Source of the DNA: Pampus argenteus
Lineage: Eukaryota > Chordata > Actinopteri > Scombriformes > Stromateidae
Reading direction: 5' to 3'
Assembly: GCA_036937835.1 (NCBI GenBank)
Contig: CM072861.1
Coordinates: 26,237,501-26,301,500, forward strand
DNA: 64,000 nucleotides
Positions 13,210 through 26,700 of this stretch are shown here, in pieces. The translations under genes were made by a program, and so were the position numbers. The stretch's first letter is position 1; every line of letters begins with the position of its first letter. The notes beneath the pieces are model-generated. The model saw nothing but the letters and a program-made list of their open reading frames with translations, did not search any database and was not told the DNA's origin.

Positions 13210-13939
13210 GTTTATTATTTTTTTAAGAGTTATGACTCTTTGTCAGAATGGCCAAAGTGCTGAAAGAAAACCTCAGGTTGTTTTTATGTTCCTCTGTAAA
13301 TTATGAGTAATACTTCCTGTATGTTTTAAGGCTATTGTGCCAGACTAAGCAGTTTGTTGGAACATCATATCCATTCATGTTTTCACACTACATATCACAC
13401 AATAAAAACTACTTAAAACCAAGTCAGTGTTTTCATTTCAGTCAAATTTCAGTTCAGAAAAGTGTATGAATCTAGGGAACAGTTAACTACATGTAGTACA
13501 ATTACTAGTTTTACTACAATTTACAGTAGTTGTGTGGTAGTTTAATGATCTCAGTAGGTTTTTCAACTCATCTAGTTAAGGTAGTTAATTACAAACTATA
13601 TATATATTTTATTCTCGTGGCGTAATTTGCCATATAGTATGGCACAATAACACAACATTTAGTGCCAGTCACCTGTTATCTAATTAAAATGACCAGGATG
13701 TCTGCGATCAAATACTAAGAATTGACTTCTATCGTGAAACACATCGTAGTCCCTAAACTCAACACACCTGTACTTTACTGAGGGTTAGGGTCAGTTCATG
13801 TGTACCAGTAACTCCACAGACGGGGACAGTTTGGATGCAGTTGGACTTTTATTCTGGTAAACTACAGTTTTGACTGTAACAATGAGCTTTGATCTTCGTG
13901 TTGTTCAAACACCTCATATATTGATCACAATGTTATTTC

Positions 13940-14229
13940 AACAGTCCGTGACGTAATAACGCAGCACATATGGAGGGCGTGTCCGAACGCATCATACCCG
14001 GAAGTGATGTGCAGTCAGCAGACTGACCGAAAACAACAACATCATACTGCTCGGTTTTTTGTCTTAATTACACGGACCCAGGATCCGCGCGGTGTCACAG
14101 CTCCACACACAGACTCACACTCCGCTTCTCTACCCGCAGACACATCGTCACACTCCGGTTCTCTACACGTAGACGCACCGTCACACTCCGGTTCTCTACC
14201 CGCAAAGGGTGCGCAAGCAGCGCGGACAG
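13940..14229 (+). promoter_or_regulatory. probable TBC1D9B promoter and 5' leader
   Basis: A CRE-like TGACGTAA (13949-13956) and an ETS-type CCCGGAAGTG (13997-14006) sit 220-280 bases before the start codon, in locally GC-richer sequence. A tandem 33-bp repeat (about 14110-14205) lies in the presumed leader. Motif calls only; no start site can be assigned. Confidence 0.45.
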
Positions 14230-17200
14230 ATGTGGATCCAGCCGGAGGAGGTGCTGCTGGCCGGAGCGCTGTGGGTGTCTGAGCGGGCCAACCCGTTCTT
14301 CATCCTGCAGAGGAGGCGGGGGCACGGCCGCGGGGGGGGGCTGTCCGGTGAGTACCGGATTTGTCTGTGGTCCGTTACAGTCCGTTATACGGAGGGGGGC
14401 AGGGCTTTTGTTTACGCTCCTCATCCACTTTAATCCTCCAGGTTCATGTCCCTGACCACTGCAAAGAACACGTTACCACTACTCCTCTCCTTTCCTTCAT
14501 GTTTACATCACTGACTGCTCTCTACCTGTTTACCTGTGTGCAGGTCTCCTGGTTGGGACTCTGGATGTGGTCCTGGACTCCAGTGCCAGAGTGGCTCCTT
14601 ACAGGATTCTGCTGCAGACCGCTGACTCCCAGATCTACTGGAACATTGCCTGTGGTAGGTCCACTGGATTGTACTGTACTGTACTGTACTGGAATGTACT
14701 TGTTGTACAGGATTGTACTATACTGTACTGTGCTGTATGGGTTTGTACTATATTGTACTGGACTGGACTGTACTGTTCTGTACTAAGACCCTCAGCTGTG
14801 TCTTGCAGGCTCAAACAGGAAGGAGATCACAGAACATTGGGACTGGCTGGAGTCCAACCTGCTGCAAACCATTTCCATCTTTGACAGCGATGAAGATGTC
14901 ACCACCTTTGTCAAAGGAAAGATCTGTGTATGTCACTTCCTGTTTGTCTTCTTCTCTTGCTGTGTGTTCCTGTCAGTGATGATGTCACTTCCTGCAGGGC
15001 CTCATTGCAGAGGAGAAGCGGCTGCAGCCGGGAGAGGAGCCTGAAGAGGACTGTGGGAAGTTTCGGGAGGCAGAGCTGAAGATGAGGCGGCTATTTCAGA
15101 TGCCGGAGGAGGAGAAGCTTGTCAATTATTACTCCTGCAGCTACTGGAAAGGTCGAGTGCCACGGCAGGGCTGGCTCTACCTGTCCGTCAACCACCTGTG
15201 CTTCTACTCATTCCTATTGGGCAAGGAAGGTACGTCCAGCCAATCACAGGCCAGCAGGTCACAATGTCATTCAAACAGAAAACACATCATGAACCAGGAG
15301 TACTTTTGTTGTTACTAGTACATGCCTAAATATCTCAATATGAATATATCTACAGCAAAAACCTAAAATCAGGACACGTATTGGATTTTTTTATTTATTT
15401 AAAATTTAGGGTTTTTTTTAAATAAAAAATCAAATTATTTTGAAACTGTTGAAACTTAAACAATCTAAATAAATAAATATCAACTATTCAGTCTACTTTA
15501 GCGCACTACTGTTTGTGCAGTGTTTAGGCTCACTGTCACAAATGCTCACTCTCTCTTTCTCAACTGCACAATAATATAGCATGCATATGAGAGAAAACAA
15601 ACACACACACAGACACACACACACACACTGCCCTGTTGTCACACAGCAGCTCCTACTGATAAATTAGGGTATAGTACCGTGTTTAATGGCAGGCTATTGC
15701 GAAACCTTTCCAGTATTGGTATTCTGTGCATGGACGTAGATTTGGGCATGGACAATATGGACATGTCCTTAGCCATGTTAACTCAACATAATGTTAACAG
15801 CACGTTATCTGCAGAGTTTCCAGGGATGTTAATTTGCTGCAAAAAAGTGTGCTAATATGATGAAGAGTGAAGTAGCATGGGAATACTCAACCTGATGATC
15901 TGGAAACCCTTGACTTTAAGCTGTACGCACTGTTAACTAGCAGTAGTGGATTTGGTGAGATGGAGAATGACTTCAATGGACAAAACTAAGATCATCCAAA
16001 AAGTTAAAAACCAAACTAAGCAACACTAGTTGTTACCAGGAGTACAGAAGTACTACATGTACAGGTACTTATGTAGTTACAAAGAGTAATTCTGTAAGCT
16101 ACACCCGTGGTTGTGTGATTCACTTTATATGTATACCTTTTGACCCCCCCAGTGACCCTGGTAGTGCAGTGGACAGAGGTGACCCAGCTGGAGAAGAATG
16201 CCACACTTGTGTTCCCGGAAAGCATTCGTGTCAGCACGCGTCACGAGGAACATTTCTTCTCCATGTTCCTCAACATCAACGACACCTTCAAGCTGATGGA
16301 GCAGCTCGCCAATATGGCCATGCGCCAGCTGCTCGACAATGAGGCGTTTGCTGCCGACCGCTCGCTACCCAAACCCTGCAAGACGCTCAAGAACGTCTCT
16401 GTGCTCAAGAGGTCTCAGTAACTTCAGTAACCGTACACCTGAGAGCTTCCTGCTCTTCCTCCTTTCCTCTTCCTCTCCTCCTTCTGCGCCTCCTCCTCAG
16501 CTCCTCTCCTCTCTCCTCTCCTCATTCTCATCCACTCCTCTCCTCTCTGTTCTCTCCTCCTCTGCTCCACTTCTCTTCTCTCTCCTCCTCCGCTATGCTC
16601 CTCTCCTCCTGACTTTTGACCTCTGTCGTCTCTGATTGGCTGCTGCAGGGACTTTGACGCACGGGCAAAGAACGAGCGGTACCGGACCATGTTCAGGCTA
16701 ACACAGGACGAGCGTCTGGACGGACACACAGACTGCACGTTGTGGACACCATTCGCCAAGATGCATGTGGTCGGACAGCTGTTCATCTCCAACAACTACA
16801 TCTGCTTCAACAGCAGAGACGAAGAGCTGTGTCAGCTGATCATCCCGCTCAGAGAGGTGTGTACCACCCTGCTCTGCAAGAATACCTGCTGTGGCCTCAT
16901 CTTACCCATGATCCTCTGCTCCTCAGGTGTCCATCGTGGAGAAGGCGGACAGCAGCAGTGTTCTGCCGTGTCCTGTCTCTATCAGCACTAAGAACAAAAT
17001 GACCTTTCTGTTTGCCAACCTCAAAGACCGAGACTTCCTGGTGCAGCGGATCTCCGACTTCCTGCAGCGGACACCTGACAGCTGCTGGGGTGATGCCAGC
17101 CCACTGTCTCCAATTGGTCACACGGTGTGTCACTCACAGCGGCGTCCAAGTTCTGTAGGGCAGGTCATCATCCATTTTCTTCTTCTGATGTGTTTTTTGT

Positions 17201-20200
17201 CCTCAGACACCTGCAGGTTCAGAGTCCATCAGCAGGGGGCGGTATTACCATGCAGGCCTCCCCACCGCCCGCCAGACTCTGCTACAACTTTACCAGCAGG
17301 ATGCTGCAGAGGACCTGGGGCCTCGAGCTGTGAGTACTACACTTGTAATACACCTATTATACACCTGTACTACAACAGTACTGCACCTGTCCCACCGTTG
17401 TTAATTTTGTCAACAAAAATTTGGACAATTTGTTGCTGACCTTTTATTTCATGATTAAAATTTTGGCGACAATGTAAATGAAAAAATATTGACAACAAAC
17501 TTCATGGCGAAAACCCAAAGTACTTATGGGTAGTCCAATAGTGCTTAAATACTGCTCTAAAACTTCGATACTGTAAGTTATCCCATTCTTCTTCACAATC
17601 TCTCTTTCTCTGGTTTTCAAGTTATCTTAAATACAGAGAACAGTTTGACGGTTATAATGATATTAATTCTTTGTAATGTCACTTGTGGTGTTCCTCAAGG
17701 ATCTTTACTGCCATTTTATATTATATTATATTATATTATATTATATTATATTATATTATATTATATTATATTATATTATATTATATTATATTAATGTTTA
17801 TGGGATTACTCCTGTCAGGGGCTCAAAACCACACTGTTCACGGATGCTTAGTTATTACAAAATGTGCGGAAATGTATTACATATTGAGTTAAGTCTGTTT
17901 ATTACAACACATTATGTAATACAAAATTACATAATGTGTTGTTACATGCCCTAAAAAAACTAATTAAATGGGGAAAAGGTAGTATGTGTTGTGGTGTATG
18001 CAGAAAATAAATATGACCTGTGATTGTATTGCTCTTTTTCTTCATTTTTACATGACAGGTTAAGGTAGGCTAACCCTAACCCTAAACACATAGTTCAAGG
18101 TATGCTTACTCAATGAAATCGTTACAGCAAGGAGAAATATCCATCAGCAACACCCTGTCAGAGAAACTGTCAGAGAAAATTATGACTAAACATTGAATTT
18201 AATGAACCTAAAGTTAAAACGGACTAAAATTAAACCACTGAATCTTGACTAAAACAAAACAAAAGACTAAACTGTGATAGTAAAGGACTTACAACTAAAA
18301 CTAAAACATTCTTGTCAAAATTAACACATTGTTCTACACCTGTTCTACACCTGCACTACACCTGCACTACATTGGTACTACAGTAATGGTAAATGATAAA
18401 TTGACTGCACTTTTCTAGCCATTATCTTGCATGCGTTGTCATCGTCATCATTGTTACCATATCTTCATTACAGTTTATAGTTAGTTAATGATTTGCTGCT
18501 GTGCATATGTGTCTCTATCACAGGTTCCACTGTTACTGTAATAATTCATCATTTATTGTAACCTATTCTTATCATCCATTGTAAAATTCACAAAATTCAT
18601 TGTGAGTGTACAATATGTGTGTGTTGATTTGTTCTGTACATGTGACATCATTGCATGTCTGTCCGTCCTGGGAGAGGGATCCCTCCTCTGTGGCTCTTCC
18701 TGAGGTTTCTTCCACCTTTTTCCCTGTTAAAAGGTTTTTTGGTGGACAAGTTTTTCCTCACTAATCGAGGGTCTAAGGACAGAGGGTGTCACTCCCTGTA
18801 CAGATTGTAAAGCCCTCTGAGACAAATGTATTTTGTGATTTTGGGCTATACAAATAAAATTTGATTTGATTTGATTATCCTGCACCAGCAACACTAGTAC
18901 TACACCTGTACTACTCTGGTGCTACACCAGTATTACACCTGTCCTTCACCTGCACTACACTGGTACTACGACATTAATAGGAAATGATGAATTGACTGCA
19001 CTTTGACTGACATTTTCTCATCCTCCTCATCTCCTACAGATGAAGGAGAAGATGAAGGAGGAAGCGTGGAACATCCACTTCTCCGAGTTTGGCCGAGGTG
19101 TCTGTATGTACAGAACCTCTAGAACAAGAGAACTCGTCCTCAATGGGATCCCAGAATGCCTGAGAGGGGAGCTGTGGCTACTGTTCTCTGGTAATTGTTA
19201 ACTCACTCATTGATTCATTCATTGATTCATTCACACATTCCACCTGTCCACCTGTCCCTGCAGGAGCTCAGAATGAGATGGTGTCCCACCCTGGTTACTA
19301 TGGTGACCTGGTGGAGCAGGCCATGGGGCTGTGTTCATTGGCTACTGAGGAGATTGAGCGCGACCTTCACCGCTCAATGCCTGAACACCAAGCCTTCCAG
19401 AACGAGATGGGTATCGCAGCGCTGCGCCGTGTCCTCACCGCCTACGCCCACCGCAACCCAGGCATTGGATACTGCCAGGTATAACTACTATGTAATATAT
19501 ATATATATATATATTTTACATAGTAGTAATATATATGTGTAAGAATATATCCTCCTTCTACAGGCGATGAACATCGTGACCTCCGTTCTGCTGCTGTACT
19601 GTACAGAGGAAGAAGCCTTCTGGCTGTTGGTGGCACTGTGTGAGCGGATGCTGCCAGACTACTACAACACCAGGGTTGTGGGTCAGTAACAGGCTGTTGT
19701 GACCTCTAACTACTGTTTATATGTTGGTAGAGTACATGTGCACGTTGTGCGCAGTGAGACAGCTGTATGTTTTGAGATGCTGATACTTTCTAGAATAAAG
19801 AAACATTGCTCTCCTGAAGGGTTAAATGTAAACAAAGATACAGCAGCGATGCAGCAGCAGGGACTACTGTCCTGCTCTTATGTGTTGTTTCTCTGCAGGA
19901 GCTCTGGTGGATCAGGGCGTGTTCGAGGATCTGACCCGGGCCTCGCTGCCCTCGCTGTATGAACACATGCAGGATCTGGGAGTGATCTCCACCATCAGCC
20001 TGTCCTGGTTCCTCACCCTGTTCCTGTCTGTGATGCCCTTTGACAGCGCTGTGCTGCTAGTCGACTGCTTCTTCTACGAGGGCATTAAGGTCATCTTCCA
20101 GGTACTGACTGCCTGTTTACAGACTGTTTTGTCTAAAGACTTTTGTACCTGTATATGCGAGTACTTGTGTACCTAAGTACCTGTGTACCTGAGTGAACAA

Positions 20201-20437
20201 GTATGTCAAGAGTGTTACAGAGTGATTAGGCAGCAATCCTCAACTCTGACCTGTGACCTTTGCTGTTGTTACATGGACATCCTTTAGGTGGCGCTGGCAG
20301 TGCTCCATGACAACATGGACCCCTTGTTGTCCTGCAACGACGAGGGAGAGGCCATGACCATCCTGGGCAGGTATGTTACAGGTCCAAGAGTATTACATGT
20401 TGCTCACAGGCCTGTAGCTGTCAGGCCTTCATGCATA

Positions 20438-20486
<49 letters not shown>

Positions 20487-20671
20487 GGTACCTGGACAAC
20501 GTTGTGAATAAACAGACTGTGGCTCCGCCCATCCCTCACCTGCACGCCCTGCTGACGACCGGAGACGAGCCGCCACCTGAGATCGATGTCTTTGACCTCA
20601 TCAAGTCCTCCTATGAGGTGATTCGTCATGATGTCATCGCACTCATTCACCCTTATACAGTCACTTTATAC

Positions 20672-20721
<50 letters not shown>

Positions 20722-23700
20722 TGTAGTAATACATAAATAAATAAAAACAAGAGACATGTCAGGAGATATTAAGGAGTTACAGGCTTATACAACGGACCTC
20801 CCCTCTAACTTTAGGTGGTTGTTAAATAACATCAGAGGAAATGCTTGATCCTACTTTGTATATACAAATACATTAATATTATTATTATATTATAAAGTTA
20901 TCAGCCTCCAGAAGAAAAACATATTTCAAATTCTACTCTTGTTGTATGTGTGTTTTTTAGTTAAATACAAACTTTTTACCACTTTAAACCTTTCTAAATG
21001 TTTTAACATCATCATCTGTGTTTACAGTAGATCCTTCTAGAATTTAATCAGCCTTCTAAATTGATTGATATTCAAGGAATCAGCAGCTTTAAAAATAAAT
21101 CTGTTTCTGTTTCTTCTCTGTCTGAGCAGAAGTTTGGCAGCCTGCGCGCTGATGTCATCGAGCAGATGAGGTTCAAGCAGAGGTTAAAGGTTATCCAGTC
21201 TCTGGAGGACACAGCCAAGAGGAGCGTGGTGGGTGATATTAGTGCTGCCAGCTAATGCTAACATGCTAACGCAGATCAATGTTTACAGGTGTGTTTGATT
21301 GCAGGTGAGAGCAATGATGACGGAGTCGGCTTTCAGCATTGAGGAGCTCGAGGAGCTCTACTGTCTCTTTAAGGTCAGAACATGTTCAGCACTAAACAAA
21401 TTTTCATAATGAAAAATATTAAATTATTTTGGTTTGTTTAACCATTTTGTGTTTACTACATGATGTTATTCAACAGTTCTGATGTATTTGGTTTTGTTCT
21501 TCAATGTAGAAAATAGTAAAGATAAAAAAACCTGTAAATAGAAGCTGTTGGTTGGTGCTGTAGATAAAGACTAAAGAACAAACATTCATTTAAACAATGT
21601 TAAGCTTCATTACTGACAAATATTAAGGTGTGTGAACGCTGTAAGCATGTCAGCAGTCATTTAGCATGTTAGCAATCAGCTACCATGTTATCTATTATCA
21701 AGATAGATACAGTGGCTAACCCTGCCCTGCTGATTCAGGCCCAGTAGCAACTGTTTGCATATTAGCATCTATATACAATAATTACTCCGCCCTCCTGTTT
21801 CAGGCCCAGCACATGACCAGCTGTTACTGGGGCTCCATCAGCTCGGCAGTGGAGCGTCATGACCCAAGCCTGCCGTACCTGGAGCAGTACCGCATTGACT
21901 TGGCACAGTTCACCCAGCTGTTTGCCACACTCGCTCCCTGGCTCTGCAGGGGCCACACCCCCTCGCTGTCTGCCCGTCTCTTCAGGATCCTAGACCAGAA
22001 CCAGGATGGCCTGGTCAACTTCAAGGAGTTCATCACTGGACTCAGTGAGCGAACACAGTAACAGAAAGACATCCAACATAATAGAAACGTGTCCATAATA
22101 ATAGAAACGTGTCCACAATAATAGAAATACGTCCAAAATAATAGAAACACGTCAGAGTGGACAAATTAACAGAAACACATCAGAGTGGACAAAATAATAT
22201 GAACACACCCAGAATAACAGAAAAACATTAAAAATAATAGAAACATGTCCGAGTAGACAAAATAAAGACTAGTTCTAGTTATATCTAATTTTATTTTATT
22301 TTTAATTTGTATAGTGCCAAATCACAACAAAATCACAATTTAAGTTTAAGTTTGTTTCTAAATATCAGCTGATACTATATAATATGCGTATATATATTAC
22401 ATAAATTATATGTAAGATGTAATATATCCACATATTACATACATTATATAGTATGTAATATATGTAATATGTGGATATATTTCAGGTGTATGTGCTCAGA
22501 CTGTTGTGTGTGTCTACAGGTGGGATGTATCATGGAGACATGACAGACAAACTCAAGCTGCTGTTCAAGCTTCACCTGCCACCAGGTAATAGCTCACCTG
22601 TCTGTCTGTCTGTCTGTCTGTGTCCGTGTGTGAGTTCACATACTGTATACTGTTTAACCTCTCCATCTCTTGAGGCTGATATCATCTTTATTGTCATTGT
22701 ACTGGGGGGTACAACAAAAGTTGGGGATGCTCCTACAAATCTAAAAGTTTGCTGGTGTGCAGTGCAGGAGTCCTCCAGATATGTTTTAAGACATAAAAGA
22801 ATAATACATCATGATATCATCTATGACTCAAAACTCTTAAACATCATCTCCACCATTAACTGTCTGTCTGTCTGTCTGTCTATCTGCCTGCTGGTCTGTC
22901 TTCTAACTTGTCTGCCTACCTGTCTGTCTGTCTGTCTTCCTGTCTCTCTCTGTCTGCCTCTCTGTCTGTCTCTGTGCCTACCTGTCTGTCTGCCTGCTTG
23001 TCTGCCTGCCTGTCTGTCTTTCTGTCTGACTTCCTGTCTGTCTCTCTCTGTCCCTCTCTCTCTCTCTGCAGCTTTGTGTCCAGAGGAGGCGGAGTCTGCT
23101 CTGGAGGCAACACACTTCTTTACCGAAGACGCATCACAAGGTGACACACACACACATCTTAAAGATTGTGACAGTTAGGGTAACCCCACGTCGGCAGGAA
23201 TTTCTTTCTTGCCCCACAGTTTATGGAGCAGATTATGGATGTAGTGCAAGAGTTCAGAGCTTCTTTGAGGACTTTTGCTGGCATCCCATCAGTCCAGATG
23301 ACTTGTCGCTCTGCTTTCTGATGACATCCTGGGCCTGGATTACATCCGGGTCACCCATGTGTTTCGTGAGGGGCCGCTGTGGGATTGGCTCGGTGGCTTT
23401 TACAGTTTTTCTCTATTGGTTTGGCTCATTTCTTGAAACTGAGATGACATTCTCATAACTATAAAGCAATTTGGCCAAACAGACTTGCAGTTCTGCACAA
23501 CACTTCAGATAACCAGCAAAATGTAATTTGTCTCCCAAAACTACTCATCCATGGTTCAAAATGAAATCCCTTTCCCATGCAAATAGTCAGTACCATAAAA
23601 ATGGCATGGATCCTTCTCAATTGCTTTGGCACATTTTGATTCATTCAGTACTTCTGTCAAAATAACTTGGATGGTACTGCACAACTACATGGATCACCTG

Positions 23701-26700
23701 GCAATGATTGTACAGCTCCCAAAACAGTTTACCCTTCAGTCAAAACTACATTCCCTTCTCATATAACTAGTCAGTGCCTCCAAAATGCATTGTCCCTTTG
23801 GTATTGTGTAAGTACTGCAAGTCAAAATGCTTAGACGCTTTGTCATGGCATATTTCTAACTATAGGCATAACATTTTCACACCACACACACACACTGCAC
23901 TCATTCTGCCGAGGAATTTTCATTTTTATTCTCAACTAACGTAGATTGTACACATTACAGTAGGTAGGGAACCGTAAAAAAGGAAAATATACTGTGTACA
24001 CAAAATACAAAAACAAAAAAAATCAACAAATCAGCACTGTAAATACAAAGAGTCACAAATGAAGACATTTTGTTTAGTCACGGTCACTCCCCTCTCTCTC
24101 CTGGTCACCATCCTCATCTTCCTGGCCATCCATTCTCTATGCTCTGTTCGGCCACAGATTCTCATCCACATCGCATCTGATGTTGTCTCTTGAGATACAG
24201 CACGGGAAGAAGCGTCGTGCATGCCTGAGCCATCCTCTACACTGATCCCCTGTTATGTCCTCACAGGCAGCGTCCATTGCAGTCATGAGAGCCCTCTGGT
24301 TTTCCGCATGGTGTTCATACACTCTCCATCTCCAAGCAGAGAAAAACTCCTCGATAGGATTGAGGAATGAAGAGTATGGTGGCAAGAACACATTGTGCAT
24401 TCTTGGATGCATTTTGAACCATCCCCGGATGCGTGGACCCCGGTGGAAACTAACGTTGTCCCATATAATAACAAACTGGGGTAGGTAGGGCCCTTCGAGA
24501 CCTGATTATCCTAAATTTACTATAACATCTTCCAAAATATGTACTGTATTCTATTCCAGTTTCCTAACACTATTTTGACAATTGAGCAGACTATTCTGCA
24601 TATGATGACTTATACGATGAAAATGTGCTGACATGTTTTGAGGACAATAACCATGACACTGAAAACCAACCAATTGGGATAGATCAGCAAGATACATTCA
24701 TTTGAAAAATGTACTAAATGTTGGCTGATTGTGTTAACTGTAGGATACTTGTACATAGCTATTTGCAAGGATGTACTAAAGGCTTGACACATGTACAAAG
24801 CATTTGGAAATGTGATGAAAGCAATGATAAATGCCACTCTGTTGTGAGAAACTGCAACATAGTTTGGGGATTTGTCCATGTTGTTATGAGAATGTCATCT
24901 CAGTTTCAAGAAATGAGCCAAACCAATGGAGAAAAACTGTAACAGTGGTGTTTCTGTTCAGAAGATCCTGGAAGCTGATCTAGATCTAGAGCTGATGGCC
25001 ACTTAGTCTTTAGGAGCGAGGCTGTCTTTGTCATTCTGCATATGCAGAAGGCTTTCCTTTTGGTGTCAATCAGATGTAAAATCTCAATGTCAGTTTATTA
25101 CACCAATCCTGATGTATCCAGCTCTTGAAGCTGATATACTTGTTGATCTCAGGGTTTGTGGTCTTCAGGGCCTCCCAGTGTCCTTCAACATCCTCTGAAT
25201 ACTGTTTTGGGAGTTACTCTTGTAGGGGTTGATGTCACTCAGGCTTTCAGTGTTGAATTTTGGGGGTTTCAGCTTCTTTTAGCTTCTCTTGTGCATTAAT
25301 CAGATTGTCATTTTGGAGCAGATCAGGTGGTGGTCAGTCCAACAGTCATTGCTCTAGTGATTTTGACAACTTTGTGATCCTTAGTCCTGACAATCAAATA
25401 ATATATGAGATGCCACTACTTGAATTGGGGCATTTAAGATGTTTTCACCTCGTTTCTCTGGCAGAAAACAGTGTTGAGTATGAGAAAGTTGTGTCCAGCA
25501 CATTTTGAAAGCGAGAGGACTCCATTGGAGTTGATGTTACCCACACCCTCTTTACCCATCATGCCTTTACTACCCTAGCATTAAAATGACTCAGCAAGAA
25601 GATCTTATCTTCATTTGTGATGTTTGTAAGTATGTTGTCCAGTGTGGGATAAAAGTTCTCTTCATTCACATCCATTATGATGATGCCTACAGGGGATTAG
25701 GAGAGATGGGTGATTTGATGCTGATATTCTTACACTAACCTTAACCAGTCTCACTCCTTGTACCTAGTCAATCAGAGGCAGAGTGTGGGGTCATTCTGTT
25801 ACCATACTAGGAAAAAAAGCTTTCCTGTGTGGAGTTATCAGAGTGGTGCTTACTAGGACTGGGTGCAGCTGCTGGGATGCCCTCTCTGCCTCAGCAAGAC
25901 AACCGATTCAAACCGCCTCTGTGCCATTGTGTGGCTAGGAGCTCCAAGACTTCACAATCCTGCTCCAGTCACCATTTCCCAATCAGCATAGTACTTAGGA
26001 GATGGTAGGTAGAGGAAAGGATCTCCAGGACACCTGTGTTTCACACGGAGAGTCTGATGCACAGTCTGTCACCACATGGTCCTTTGCAGTAAGAAGGCTA
26101 ACGGCATGGATCTGCTGCAGCATACTTCTGCCTTCACAACTGTTGCGGTACTTCTCCTAGATTCTACCACAAACATCTGACCAGCCATCATCTTCTACCC
26201 TCTCCACCATTTAGGGCTAGGTAAGGTAAGGTAAAGATAGATCCAGGGTGCCTTTGCTTAGGAACCTGTACTCCTCCCCTCCACCATACCACTATGGGTA
26301 GCCCTACCAGGACCAGTAAGGCAAGGTGGCAATCCCCTAAGAAGATAAACAAATACACACAAAATCGTCTAATTAACAGATCTGATGTTTCATCTCTCAC
26401 ACACCTTCTTCTTCTTCTCATTCTTTTTCTGTTGTGCTTCCAGAATCTTCCTTCCTGTCTAATCTGGACATTTTGGGGCAACAGGAAGTGACATCAGGTT
26501 TGTGTTTTTGTAGTTTGAGGAAACCTGATGTCTCTGACTGATGTCTGATTGATGTCTAACTGATGTCTGACTGTCTGACTGACTGACTGATGTCACTTTA
26601 ACTAATAAACACTTAATTTCTTTTAACAAAATATCATCAACTGTCATTGCTACTTATGTCTGATGATGATGATGATTTCCTCACTGTGTGCAGGTGAGGA

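Noticed and set aside
22471..23178. Long plus-strand ORF rich in Leu-Ser-Val-Cys
   Set aside because: It is the (CTGT)n/(CTGC)n microsatellite read in frame, joined to TBC1D9B exon 18-19 edges; no domain and no codon signal.
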